A DNA stretch of 64,000 nt, taken from contig NZ_JAVIWK010000001.1 in the NCBI RefSeq assembly GCF_034314165.1, forward strand, positions 3,983,001-4,047,000, in the 5' to 3' direction. The stretch's first letter is position 1. The number at the start of each line of letters is the position of its first letter. A program made the translations under genes and the position numbers. Shown in pieces: positions 16,876-26,636 of the stretch. Source of the stretch: Pseudomonas sp. Bout1. Lineage in GTDB: Bacteria; Pseudomonadota; Gammaproteobacteria; Pseudomonadales; Pseudomonadaceae. Below the pieces are notes generated by a model that saw only the letters and a program-made list of their open reading frames with translations, was not told the DNA's origin and did not search any database.

Positions 16876-17565
16876 TCAACATTCCCACTCGGAACGGCTG
16901 AACAGATAGCCCTTGCCCCACACGGTCTTGATCTTGCGCGCCTCGCCCGCGTGGTCATCGAACTTGGAAATCGCCACGTCCACCGAGCGGTCCGTGCCGT
17001 TGAATTCGATACCCCGCAGGCGTTGCAGGATCTGGTCGCGGCTGAGTACTTCGCCGGCATGCCGGGCCAGCACCACCAGCAGGTTGTATTCACCGCTGGA
17101 GAGCTCCACCGCCTGGTCGCGCCAGGTCACGGTGCGCTCCGACAGGTCGATGCACAGGTTGCCCATCAGGATCTGGTCGTTGGCCACCTGGGGTTCGGTG
17201 AGGCTGCTGCGGCGCAGCAGGGTCCGTACGCGGGCCAGCAATACGCGCGGCTCGCAGGGTTTGGTGACGTAGTCGTCGGCGCCCATTTCCAGGCCCAGCA
17301 CCTGGTCGTGGCTGTCGTCGCGGGCGGTGAGCATCAGGATCGGCAGCGTGGCTGAATCAGCCCGCAGCAACCGGCAGACTTGCAGGCCGTCGAGTCCCGG
17401 CAGCATCAGGTCGAGAATCACCAGGTCCGGTGGGTTGAGCCGCGCGCGCTCACGCACGTGGTCGCCACGGTTGAGCACGCTGACGTGATAGCCATTGCGT
17501 TCCAGATAACTGGCGATCAATTCGCAGAGTGCGGCGTCGTCTTCCACCAGAAGAATGTTGGGCAT
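16876..17565 (-). CDS. OmpR-family response regulator (RstA-like)
   Basis: A 229-residue DNA-binding response regulator. The receiver domain shows the acidic pocket (VEDDA), phospho-acceptor Asp52 in LVILDLMLPG, and the lysine in VTKPCEP. A winged-helix output domain occupies the last 95 residues, ending KTVWGKGYLFS. The cognate kinase follows directly. The divergent position opposite the RND adaptor gene, with a 349-base intergenic region, makes efflux genes plausible targets. Confidence 0.92.
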   Translation of the reverse strand: MPNILLVEDDAALCELIASYLERNGYHVSVLNRGDHVRERARLNPPDLVILDLMLPGLDGLQVCRLLRADSATLPILMLTARDDSHDQVLGLEMGADDYVTKPCEPRVLLARVRTLLRRSSLTEPQVANDQILMGNLCIDLSERTVTWRDQAVELSSGEYNLLVVLARHAGEVLSRDQILQRLRGIEFNGTDRSVDVAISKFDDHAGEARKIKTVWGKGYLFSRSEWEC

Positions 17566-17625
17566 GGTATTTCCAAATAATACAATTTCTGAGTAGTACG
17601 CAGCTCCAATGTGGGAGCGGTTTTG

Positions 17626-17713
17626 TGTGGGAGCTGGCTTGCCTGCGATGGCATCTCCCCGGTTTTACTGAATAAACCGAGGAGTCTGCATCGCAGGCAA
17701 GCCAGCTCCCACA
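17626..17713. repeat. REPIN, GTGGGAGCTGGCTTGCC family, copy 3
   Basis: Arms TGTGGGAGCTGGCTTGCCTG and complement around an inner CCCCGGTTT/AAACCGAGG stem. An extra partial arm (TGTGGGAGCGG) lies just upstream at 17610. It sits inside the divergent 17566-17914 promoter region between the response regulator and the RND adaptor; no other feature was seen there. Confidence 0.88.
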
Positions 17714-17914
17714 AAAGCCCAGCTCTCACACAAGCCCCACACATTTGATCTTCGGTGTCAGGAAGATCGTGTAAGGTTCGGCGGCTATGAAGGATATACG
17801 CCCGCGAGCCTGCGTGGGCCGCACCTTACATTTCTTCACACACCACCTACAGAGCTTCACAGCACTGTGGCGGGGGCGCCCGTAGGATGCGCCAGTCAAT
17901 ATTGGGATATGAGC

Positions 17915-19072
17915 ATGTCGAAGAATCTGTTTGCGCCGTTTTGCCTGTTGGCCCTGACACTGGCGTTGAGCGCGTGTGGCAAGTCTGCGAGCGATGCTGG
18001 CGAGGCGCCGCTGGCCAAGGTGCGGATCGAAACCCTTGAAGCCAAGCCCCTGTCTATCACCAGCGAGCTGAGTGGGCGCATTGCTGCGCCGCGCATCGCC
18101 GAAGTGCGTGCCCGGGTTGCCGGCGTGGTGTTGCAACGGGTGTTCAAGGAAGGCCACGACGTAAAACAGGGCGATGTGCTGTTCCGGATCGACCCGGCGC
18201 CGTTCAAGGCCGACCTCGACAGCGCCCAGGCCAGCCTGCGCAAGGCCGAGGCCAATGCGTTCCAGGCGCGCCTGCAAGAGCAGCGCTACAGCCAACTGGT
18301 GGAAGGCAACGCCATCAGCGGCCAGGAATACGACAATGCCCGCGCCGCCGCCCGGCAAACCGCCGCCGATGTGGCCGCCAACCAGGCTGCCGTGCAGCGC
18401 GCAAAATTGAACCTGGGGTATGCCACCGTCACCGCGCCGATTTCCGGGCGCATTGGCCGTGCGCTGGTCACCGAAGGCGCGCTGGTGGGCCAGAACGAAG
18501 CCACTCCGATGGCGCTCATCCAGCAACTGGACCCGATCCACGCCGACCTGACCCAATCCACCCGCGAGCTGAATGACCTGCGCCGGGCCTTTCGTGCCGG
18601 GCACTTGAAGCAAGTCGGCCAGGACCAGGCCAAGGCCACGCTGATCCAGGACGACGGCAGCCTGTACCCGCTGCCGGGCAAGTTGCTGTTTGCCGAGATC
18701 AGCGTCGACCCGGGCACCGGGCAGATCATCTTGCGCAGCGAATTCCCCAACCCCGACCTCGACCTGCTGCCCGGCAGCTTTATCCGCGTACGCCTGGAGC
18801 AAGCCGTCGACCAGCAAGGCATCAGCGTGCCGCAACGGGCAATCACCCGCGACAGCGCCGGTATCCCCATGGTGTTGCTGCTGGACGCAGAGCAAACCGT
18901 GAGCCAGCAACCGGTGGAGTTGGGCTCGGTGGTGAATGACCGCTGGGTCGTCACCAATGGCCTGAAGGCCGGTGACCGTATCGTCGTCGAAGGCCTGCAA
19001 CACGCCCGTCCTGGCGAAAAAGTCCAGGTTGACGACAGCCGCGCGCCCATCGCCCAGGCATCCGGCCAATAA
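17915..19072 (+). CDS. RND efflux periplasmic adaptor lipoprotein, copy A
   Basis: A 385-residue membrane-fusion protein (AcrA/MexA type) that links an inner-membrane RND pump to an outer-membrane channel. A lipoprotein signal peptide ends at the lipobox LALSAC. Barrel-sandwich (lipoyl) halves, an alpha-hairpin of about residues 100-160 and a beta-barrel region follow in the usual order. ATG 17915 has a GGGA site 7 bases upstream; an upstream GTG would destroy the signal peptide. The permease gene follows after 12 bases. A close paralogue lies at 22329-23486. Confidence 0.9.
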   Translation: MSKNLFAPFCLLALTLALSACGKSASDAGEAPLAKVRIETLEAKPLSITSELSGRIAAPRIAEVRARVAGVVLQRVFKEGHDVKQGDVLFRIDPAPFKADLDSAQASLRKAEANAFQARLQEQRYSQLVEGNAISGQEYDNARAAARQTAADVAANQAAVQRAKLNLGYATVTAPISGRIGRALVTEGALVGQNEATPMALIQQLDPIHADLTQSTRELNDLRRAFRAGHLKQVGQDQAKATLIQDDGSLYPLPGKLLFAEISVDPGTGQIILRSEFPNPDLDLLPGSFIRVRLEQAVDQQGISVPQRAITRDSAGIPMVLLLDAEQTVSQQPVELGSVVNDRWVVTNGLKAGDRIVVEGLQHARPGEKVQVDDSRAPIAQASGQ

Positions 19073-19084
19073 GGATCGTTAAAC

Positions 19085-22000
19085 ATGCCGCAGTTCTTTA
19101 TTGACCGCCCGATCTTCGCCTGGGTGGTCGCCCTGTTTATCTTGCTGGCGGGCGCCCTCGCCATCCCGCAGTTGCCGGTGGCGCAGTACCCCAACGTCGC
19201 GCCGCCGAAAGTCGAGATCTATGCGGTGTACCCGGGTGCCTCCGCGCAGACGCTGGACGAGAGCGTGGTCAGCCTGATCGAGCAGGAGCTTAACGGCGCC
19301 GATCACCTGCTGTATTTCGAATCCCAAAGCAGCCTCGGCTCGGCCACCATCACCGCGACCTTCCAGCCGGGCACCGACCCGGAGATGGCCCAGGTCGACG
19401 TGCAAAACCGCCTTAAGGCGGTGGAGCCGCGCCTGCCGCAAGCAGTGACGCAGCAAGGTTTGCAGGTGGAGAAAGTCTCCGCTGGTTTCCTGCTGCTGGT
19501 GACCCTGACCTCCAGTGACGGCAAGCTCGATGACGTGGCGCTCAGCGATTACCTGGCGCGCAACGTGATGAACGAACTCAAGCGCCTGGACGGTGTGGGC
19601 AAGGCCCAGCTGTACGGCGCCGAGCGTGCGATGCGGATCTGGATCGACCCGCAGAAGCTGATCGGTTTCAACCTGACCCCGGCCGACGTCAACGCGGCAA
19701 TATCGGCGCAGAACGCCCAGGTGTCAGCGGGCAGCATCGGTGATTTGCCGGGCACCAAGACTCAGGAAATCACTGCGTCGATCCTGGTCAAGGGCCAACT
19801 GTCGACCCCGGCGGAGTTTGCCGACATCGTGCTCAAGGCCAATCCGGACGGCTCCACCGTGCGCGTCGGTGACGTGGCGCGGGTGGAAATCGGCAGCCAG
19901 GAATACCAGTTCTCCACCCGCCTGAACGGCAAGCCGTCCACCGCCGTCAGCGTGCAGCTGTCGCCCGGCGCCAACGCCTTGAGCACCGCGACCCTGGTGC
20001 GGGCGAAGATGGACGAATTGGCGCGCTACTTCCCGGCCAACGTCGAATACAAGATTCCCTACGACACTTCGCCATTCGTGAAGGTCTCGATCACCAAGGT
20101 GGTGTACACCCTGGGCGAGGCGATGTTGCTGGTGTTTGCGGTGATGTTCCTGTTCCTGCAGAACATCCGCTACACGCTGATCCCGACGCTGGTGGTGCCG
20201 ATCGCGTTGATGGGCACGTTCGCCACCATGCTGTTGCTCGGTTTCTCGATTAACGTGCTGACCATGTTCGGCATGGTGCTGGCCATCGGCATTTTGGTGG
20301 ACGATGCGATTGTGGTGGTAGAGAACGTCGAGCGGATCATGGTTACCGAAGGCCTGTCGCCCAAGGAGGCCACGCGCAAGGCCATGGGCCAGATTACCGG
20401 GGCGATTGTCGGCATCACGCTGGTGCTGGTGGCGGTGTTCCTGCCGATGGCGTTCATGCCGGGTTCGGTGGGTGTGATCTATCAGCAGTTCTCGTTGTCG
20501 ATGGCCACCTCGATCCTGTTCTCGGCGTTCCTCGCCCTGACCTTGACCCCGGCCCTGTGCGCGACCTTGCTCAAGCCCATCGCCAAGGGTGAGCACCATG
20601 AGAAAGGCGGGTTCTTCGGCTGGTTCAACCGGCGCTTCGAGCAGTTCACCGACCGTTATGAAGGCTGGGTGGCGTATGCCCTCAAGCGCAGCGGCCGCTA
20701 CCTGTTGATCTATCTGGTGCTAGTGGTGGGACTTGGGGTGTTGTTCGCCCGCCTGCCCTCCTCCTTTCTGCCGGTGGAAGACCAGGGTTACACCATCACC
20801 GATATCCAGCTGCCGCCGGGTGCCAGCAAGAACCGCACGGTGCAGGTGGCCGAGCAGATCGAGGCGCACAACGCCGGCGAGCCGGGCGTGGGCGATACCA
20901 CGATGATCATGGGATTCAGCTTCTCCGGCTCGGGGCAGAACGCCGCGCTGGCGTTTACCACGCTCAAGGATTGGTCGGAGCGCAGCAGCAAGGACTCCGC
21001 CGCGGCCATTGCGGACCGTGCCAACGCAGCTTTCAGTGAGCTGAAGGACGCGATTGCCTATGCGATCCTGCCACCGCCGGTGGATGGCCTGGGCACCTCC
21101 AGTGGGTTCGAGTTCCGCCTGCAAGACCGGGGTGGCGTCGGCCATGCGGCCTTGATGCAAGCCCGTACCGAACTGCTGGCCGCCGCCGAGAAAAGCCCGA
21201 TCCTGGCCAACGTGCGCGAAAGCGCCCTGGCCGAGGCGCCTCAGGTGCAACTGGAGGTGGACCGCAAGCAAGCCAACGCCCTGGGCATTTCCTTTGCCGA
21301 TATCGGCAATGTGCTGTCCTCGGCCATCGGCTCGGCCTATATCAACGACTTCCCCAACCAGGGCCGCATGCAGCGAGTGGTAGTACAGGCCGAGGGCGAT
21401 CAACGCAGCCAGGTGGCCGACCTGATGAAGATCCATGTGCGCAACAACGCCGGGAAGATGGTGCCGCTGTCGGCCTTCGTCGAGGCGCGCTGGATTCAGG
21501 GCCCCGCCCAGTTGACCCGCTACAACGGCTACCCGGCCATCGCGATTTCCGGTGAAGCGGCGCCGGGCCACAGTACCGGCGAGGCGATGGAGGAAATCCA
21601 GCGCCTGGTCAGCCAACTGCCCGCCGGCCTGGGCCAGGAATGGACCGGCCTGTCGTTGCAGGAACGCTTGTCCGGCTCGCAGGCGCCGTTGTTGCTCGGC
21701 TTGTCGCTGCTGATCGTGTTCCTGTGCCTGGCGGCGCTGTATGAGAGCTGGTCGATTCCAACCTCGGTGCTGCTGGTAGTGCCCCTCGGCGTACTCGGCG
21801 CGGTATTGGCCGTGAGCTTGCGCGGGATGCCCAACGATGTGTTCTTCAAGGTCGGCCTGATTACCATCATTGGGCTGTCGGCGAAGAACGCGATCCTGAT
21901 CATCGAGTTCGCCAAGGACCTGTATGACCAGGGTGAAGACCTGGTCGATGCGACGCTCAAGGCGGCACGCCTGCGCCTGCGGCCGATCATCATGACCTCC

Positions 22001-22183
22001 CTGGCGTTCATCCTCGGTGTGGTGCCGTTGGCGATTGCCACGGGCGCCAGTTCGGCGAGCCAGCAGGCCATCGGTACCGGGGTGATCGGCGGGATGATTA
22101 CCGCGACGCTGGCGGTGGTGTTTGTGCCGGTGTTCTTTGTGGTGGTGATGAAGCTGGTCAAGAAACGCCACAAGGACAGCTGA
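19085..22183 (+). CDS. RND multidrug efflux permease, copy A
   Basis: A 1032-residue proton-driven inner-membrane pump of the HAE1 (AcrB/MexB) family. It starts with the conserved MPQFFIDRPIFAWV, carries the proton-relay aspartates Asp406-Asp407 in GILVDDAIVVVENV, and has the two large periplasmic loops in each half. It is directly downstream of its adaptor. No outer-membrane factor gene is present, so it probably uses a shared channel. A highly similar second copy starts 1.3 kb further on. Confidence 0.93.
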   Translation: MPQFFIDRPIFAWVVALFILLAGALAIPQLPVAQYPNVAPPKVEIYAVYPGASAQTLDESVVSLIEQELNGADHLLYFESQSSLGSATITATFQPGTDPEMAQVDVQNRLKAVEPRLPQAVTQQGLQVEKVSAGFLLLVTLTSSDGKLDDVALSDYLARNVMNELKRLDGVGKAQLYGAERAMRIWIDPQKLIGFNLTPADVNAAISAQNAQVSAGSIGDLPGTKTQEITASILVKGQLSTPAEFADIVLKANPDGSTVRVGDVARVEIGSQEYQFSTRLNGKPSTAVSVQLSPGANALSTATLVRAKMDELARYFPANVEYKIPYDTSPFVKVSITKVVYTLGEAMLLVFAVMFLFLQNIRYTLIPTLVVPIALMGTFATMLLLGFSINVLTMFGMVLAIGILVDDAIVVVENVERIMVTEGLSPKEATRKAMGQITGAIVGITLVLVAVFLPMAFMPGSVGVIYQQFSLSMATSILFSAFLALTLTPALCATLLKPIAKGEHHEKGGFFGWFNRRFEQFTDRYEGWVAYALKRSGRYLLIYLVLVVGLGVLFARLPSSFLPVEDQGYTITDIQLPPGASKNRTVQVAEQIEAHNAGEPGVGDTTMIMGFSFSGSGQNAALAFTTLKDWSERSSKDSAAAIADRANAAFSELKDAIAYAILPPPVDGLGTSSGFEFRLQDRGGVGHAALMQARTELLAAAEKSPILANVRESALAEAPQVQLEVDRKQANALGISFADIGNVLSSAIGSAYINDFPNQGRMQRVVVQAEGDQRSQVADLMKIHVRNNAGKMVPLSAFVEARWIQGPAQLTRYNGYPAIAISGEAAPGHSTGEAMEEIQRLVSQLPAGLGQEWTGLSLQERLSGSQAPLLLGLSLLIVFLCLAALYESWSIPTSVLLVVPLGVLGAVLAVSLRGMPNDVFFKVGLITIIGLSAKNAILIIEFAKDLYDQGEDLVDATLKAARLRLRPIIMTSLAFILGVVPLAIATGASSASQQAIGTGVIGGMITATLAVVFVPVFFVVVMKLVKKRHKDS

Positions 22184-22193
22184 TACCGCAGGA

Positions 22194-22218
22194 TGGCGAG
22201 GGTGCAACGCCCTCGCCA
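22194..22218. terminator. GC-rich hairpin after RND copy A
   Basis: Inverted repeat TGGCGAGGG / CCCTCGCCA with a 7-base loop, 10 bases after the permease stop. It has no T-run, so it may be a REP singlet or an mRNA-stabilising stem rather than a true terminator. Confidence 0.45.
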
Positions 22219-22328
22219 CACATCCTGAAACGCAACATCACAGGTTGCGCCGTGTCTTGTAGGACCGGCTTAACTGCGTATTAACCACCCCACTCCTAGC
22301 ATCCCTCCCACTTTATGGAGGGATGCTC

Positions 22329-23486
22329 ATGTATACAAAACTGCGGTTTGCAATCGGTGCGCCGGCCCTTGCCTTGTTGCTACTGGGCTGTACCAAGGCG
22401 CCCGATGGCGAGCTTGCGCCCTCGCCTGTAAAGGTGGCCGTCGAGACCCTTGAAGCCAAACCCCTTTCGATCAACAGCGAACTGATCGGGCGCATTGCCG
22501 CGCCACGGATCGCCGAAGTTCGGGCCCGTGTGCCTGGCGTGGTGTTGCGCCGGGTATTCACCGAAGGCAGCGACGTCACCCAAGGCGACGTGTTGTTCCA
22601 TATCGACCCGGCGCCGCTGCAGGCCGACCTCGACAGCGCCCGGGCCGGGTTGCAACGTGCCCAGGCCGATGCCTCGCGCACCCGCCTGCAAGAGCAGCGC
22701 TTTCGCCAGTTGATCAACGGCAATGCCGTCAGCGCGCAGGAATACGACAACGCGCGCACCGCCGCGCAGCAAGCCAGCGCCGATGTCGCCGCGCACCAGG
22801 CCGCGCTGCAACGGGCGCGCCTGAACCTGGCCTATGCCACGGTGACCGCGCCGATCTCCGGGCGTATCGGCCGCGCGCTGGTCAGCGAAGGCGCCCTGGT
22901 GGGGCATAACGAAAGCACACCGCTGGCGGTGATTCAGCAACTGAACCCGATCCATGCCGACCTGGCGCAGTCCACCCGTGAACTCAACGACCTGCGCCGG
23001 GCTTTTCGTGCTGGGCACTTGCAGCAAGTCGGCCAGGACCAGGTGCACGCCACGCTGATCCAGGACGATGGCAGCGTCTACCCGCTGCCGGGCAAGGTGC
23101 TGTTCAGCGAAATCAGTGTCGACCCCGGCACCGGGCAGATCATCCTGCGCAGCGAGTTCCCCAACCCCGACCTCGACCTGCTGCCCGGCAGCTTCGTACG
23201 GGTGCACCTGGCACAGGCGATCGACCAACAGGGCATCAGCGTGCCGCAGCGCGCCATCACCCGCGACAGCGCGGGCGTCAGCCTGGTGTTGTTGGTGGAC
23301 GCTGAGAACGTCGTCAGCCAAAAGCCGGTGGAGCTGGGCGCCGTGATCAATGATCGCTGGGTGGTCAGCCGCGGCCTCAAGCACGGCGACCGGATTATCG
23401 TCGAAGGCCTGCAACACGCGCGCCCCGGCGACACCGTGCAGATCGATAACCCCGTGTTGCCTGTCGCCCAAGTGTCCGGTCGATAA
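22329..23486 (+). CDS. RND efflux periplasmic adaptor lipoprotein, copy B
   Basis: A 385-residue adaptor, paralogous over its whole length to the product of 17915-19072, with long identical stretches such as ISVDPGTGQIILRSEFPNP. The lipobox is LLLLGC. ATG 22329 is chosen because GGAGGG lies 7 bases upstream; a start two codons earlier is possible. It has its own 145-base upstream gap, so it may be transcribed separately from pump A. The permease follows after 14 bases. Confidence 0.9.
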   Translation: MYTKLRFAIGAPALALLLLGCTKAPDGELAPSPVKVAVETLEAKPLSINSELIGRIAAPRIAEVRARVPGVVLRRVFTEGSDVTQGDVLFHIDPAPLQADLDSARAGLQRAQADASRTRLQEQRFRQLINGNAVSAQEYDNARTAAQQASADVAAHQAALQRARLNLAYATVTAPISGRIGRALVSEGALVGHNESTPLAVIQQLNPIHADLAQSTRELNDLRRAFRAGHLQQVGQDQVHATLIQDDGSVYPLPGKVLFSEISVDPGTGQIILRSEFPNPDLDLLPGSFVRVHLAQAIDQQGISVPQRAITRDSAGVSLVLLVDAENVVSQKPVELGAVINDRWVVSRGLKHGDRIIVEGLQHARPGDTVQIDNPVLPVAQVSGR

Positions 23487-23500
23487 AAAGGGGATCCACC

Positions 23501-26500
23501 ATGCCGCACTTCTTTATTGAGCGACCGATTTTTGCCTGGGTCCTGGCGCTGTTTATTTTACTGGCCGGCGCGTTGGCCATTCCGCAACTGCCGGTGGCGC
23601 AACACCCGAACGTGGCCCCGCCGCAAATCGAAATTGTCGCGACGTATCCCGGCGCGTCCGCGCAAACCCTGGATGACACGGTCGTGAGCCTGATCGAGCA
23701 GGAACTCAGCGGCGCCGACAACCTGTTGTATTTCCAGTCCCAGAGCAACCTCGGCACCTCGACCATCACCGCCACGTTCCAGCCCGGCACGCATCCTGAG
23801 TTGGCGCAAGTCGACGTGCAAAACCGCCTGAAGACCGTGGAGCCGCGCCTGCCTCGCGAAGTGATCGCCCAAGGGCTTCGGATCGAGCGTGTCTCCTCGG
23901 GACTGCTGCTGATCATCAGCCTCACCGCCCGCCATGGCACCCTCGACGCCACCGCCCTCAGCGACTACCTGGCGCGCAACGTGGTCAACCAAATCAAGCG
24001 CCTGGACGGGGTTGGCCGCGCACGGTTGTTCGGCTCGGAGCGCGCCATGCGCATCTGGATCGACCCGCAGAAGCTACTGGGCTTCAACCTGACGCCTGCC
24101 GATGTGAACGCCGCCATCGCCGGGCAAAACGCCCAGGTGTCAGCGGGCAGCATCGGTGACTTGCCGGGGCCCGCGACCCAGGAAATTACCGCCTCGATCC
24201 TGGTCAAGGGCCAACTCTCGACGCCTCAGGAATTCGCCAACATCGTGCTCAAGGCCAACCCAGACGGCACCACTGTGCGTATCGGCGATGTGGCGCGGGT
24301 GGAAATCGGCAGCCAGGAATATCAGTTCTCCACCCGCTTGAATGGCGAGCCTTCCACCGAGGTCAGCGTGCAGTTGTCACCCGGGGCCAACGCCCTGCGC
24401 ACTGCGGCGCTGGTGCGCGAGAAGATGGACGAGTTGTCCCGCTACTTTCCCGACGGCGTGCGCTACATGATTCCCTACGACACCTCGCCCTTCGTCCACG
24501 CCTCGATCCTCAAGGTGCTGATGACCTTGGGCGAGGCAATGCTGCTGGTGTTTCTGGTGATGTACCTGTTTTTGCAGAACATCCGCTACACCCTGATCCC
24601 GGCGCTGGTGGTACCGGTGGCGTTGATGGGTACCTTTGCCACGATGCTGGCGATGGGATTCTCCATCAACGTATTGACCATGTTCGGCATGGTGCTGGCC
24701 ATCGGCATCCTGGTGGACGATGCGATTGTGGTGGTGGAGAACGTGGAACGGATCATGCTCAGCGAAGGCCTGTCACCGAAGGAGGCGACGCGCAAGGCCA
24801 TGGGCCAGATCAGCGGCGCGATTATCGGGATCACCCTGGTACTGGTGGCGGTGTTTATCCCGATGGCGTTCATGCCGGGTTCGATCGGCGTGATTTACCA
24901 GCAATTTTCCCTGTCGATGGCCATCTCCATCCTGTTTTCTGCGTTTCTCGCCCTGACCCTGACCCCGGCCTTGTGCGCCACCTTGCTCAAGCCCATGGCC
25001 CAGGGTGAGCAGCATGCCAGGGCGGGTTTCTTTGGCTGGTTCAACCGACGCTTCGAGCACCTGAGCGACGGTTACCAACACCAGGTGACCCGCGCCCTCA
25101 AGCACAGCGGCCGTTACCTGATGGTGTATGGCGTGCTGGTGGTGGCGATGGGGTTGTTGTTCAGCCGCCTGCCCTCCTCCTTTTTGCCGGAGGAAGACCA
25201 GGGCTACACCATCACCGACATCCAGCTGCCGCCGGGTGCGAGCAAGCAGCGCACGGTGGAGATCGCCCGGCAGATCGAAGCGCACAATGCCGGCGAACCG
25301 GGAGTGGCCGATACCACGGTGATTCTGGGTTTCAGCTTTCCCGGCAGCGGGCAAAACGCGGCGATGGTGTATACCAGCCTGAAGGATTGGTCGCTGCGTT
25401 CGGCCCGGGATTCGGCCGCCGCTATCGGCGAGCGCGCCAACCAGGCGTTCGCCCAGTTCAAGGAGGCGGTGGTGTACAGCGTACAACCCTCGCCGGTCGA
25501 CGGTTTGGGCACTTCCAGCGGTTTTGAGCTGCGCCTGCAAGACCGTGGCGGCCTTGGCTATTCGACGTTGATGGCGGCCCGCGGGCAATTGCTCGACAGC
25601 GCCGCACACAGCGCCGTGCTCGCCAACGTCCGGGAAAATGGCCTGGCAGAAGCCCCCCAGGTGCAGCTGGAAATCGATCGCCAACAAGCCAACACACTCG
25701 GGGTCGCCTTTACCGACATCAGCACCGTGCTGGCCACCACGATCGGTTCGGCCTATATCAACGACTTCCCCAACCAGGGCCGCATGCAGCGGGTGGTGGT
25801 ACAAGCCGACGGCGATCAACGCAGCCAGGTGGCCGACCTGTTGAAAATCCATGTGCGCAATGCGGCCGGTAACATGGTGCCGCTGTCGTCCTTCGTAGAC
25901 GCGCGCTGGGTCCAGGGACCGGTGCAACTGACCCGCTACAACGGCTACCCGGCGATTGCCATTTCCGGTGAAGCGGCGCCCGGCTACAGCACCGGCGAAG
26001 CCATGGACGAACTCCAGCGGCTGGTGGGGCAACTGCCGGCCGGCATGGGCATGGAATGGACCGGCCTGTCGTTGCAGGAGCGCTTGTCCGGCTCCCAGGC
26101 ACCGTTGTTATTGGGCCTGTCCCTGTTGATCGTATTCCTGTGCCTGGCCGCGCTGTACGAGAGTTGGTCGATCCCGACCGCGGTATTGCTGGTGGTGCCG
26201 CTGGGCGTGCTCGGCGCGGTGCTGGCGGTCACCCTGCGCGGGATGCCCAACGATGTGTTCTTCAAAGTTGGCCTGATTACCATCATTGGCCTGTCGGCAA
26301 AGAACGCGATCCTGATCATCGAGTTCGCCAAGCATCTGTACGATCAGGGTGATGATTTGATCGAGGCCACCGTCAAGGCGGCACGCCTGCGCCTGCGGCC
26401 GATCATCATGACCTCCCTGGCGTTCATCCTCGGTGTGGTGCCGTTGGCGATTGCCACCGGTGCCAGCTCGGCCAGCCAGCAGGCCATCGGTACCGGGGTG

Positions 26501-26596
26501 ATCGGCGGGATGATTACCGCGACGCTGGCGGTGGTGTTTGTGCCGGTGTTCTTCGTCGTGGTGATGAAGCTGGTGCGCAAGCGTCACAAGTCATAA
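23501..26596 (+). CDS. RND multidrug efflux permease, copy B
   Basis: A 1031-residue HAE1 pump, paralogous to copy A and of nearly equal length, with Asp406-Asp407 conserved in GILVDDAIVVVENV. Divergence from copy A is spread over the periplasmic loops (for example HPNVAPPQIEIVATYP versus YPNVAPPKVEIYAVYP), which line the substrate path. The two genes become almost identical in DNA near their 3' ends. Tandem duplication followed by specialisation for different substrates is the simplest reading. Confidence 0.93.
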   Translation: MPHFFIERPIFAWVLALFILLAGALAIPQLPVAQHPNVAPPQIEIVATYPGASAQTLDDTVVSLIEQELSGADNLLYFQSQSNLGTSTITATFQPGTHPELAQVDVQNRLKTVEPRLPREVIAQGLRIERVSSGLLLIISLTARHGTLDATALSDYLARNVVNQIKRLDGVGRARLFGSERAMRIWIDPQKLLGFNLTPADVNAAIAGQNAQVSAGSIGDLPGPATQEITASILVKGQLSTPQEFANIVLKANPDGTTVRIGDVARVEIGSQEYQFSTRLNGEPSTEVSVQLSPGANALRTAALVREKMDELSRYFPDGVRYMIPYDTSPFVHASILKVLMTLGEAMLLVFLVMYLFLQNIRYTLIPALVVPVALMGTFATMLAMGFSINVLTMFGMVLAIGILVDDAIVVVENVERIMLSEGLSPKEATRKAMGQISGAIIGITLVLVAVFIPMAFMPGSIGVIYQQFSLSMAISILFSAFLALTLTPALCATLLKPMAQGEQHARAGFFGWFNRRFEHLSDGYQHQVTRALKHSGRYLMVYGVLVVAMGLLFSRLPSSFLPEEDQGYTITDIQLPPGASKQRTVEIARQIEAHNAGEPGVADTTVILGFSFPGSGQNAAMVYTSLKDWSLRSARDSAAAIGERANQAFAQFKEAVVYSVQPSPVDGLGTSSGFELRLQDRGGLGYSTLMAARGQLLDSAAHSAVLANVRENGLAEAPQVQLEIDRQQANTLGVAFTDISTVLATTIGSAYINDFPNQGRMQRVVVQADGDQRSQVADLLKIHVRNAAGNMVPLSSFVDARWVQGPVQLTRYNGYPAIAISGEAAPGYSTGEAMDELQRLVGQLPAGMGMEWTGLSLQERLSGSQAPLLLGLSLLIVFLCLAALYESWSIPTAVLLVVPLGVLGAVLAVTLRGMPNDVFFKVGLITIIGLSAKNAILIIEFAKHLYDQGDDLIEATVKAARLRLRPIIMTSLAFILGVVPLAIATGASSASQQAIGTGVIGGMITATLAVVFVPVFFVVVMKLVRKRHKS

Positions 26597-26636
26597 ATGC
26601 GCTATGGTGCTTACACATCCCTGATTTGTGAGCGCC

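Noticed and set aside
20720..22219. 499-codon minus-strand frame opposite RND permease copy A
   Set aside because: It mirrors the permease; a similar shadow occurs opposite copy B, as expected from shared codon bias.
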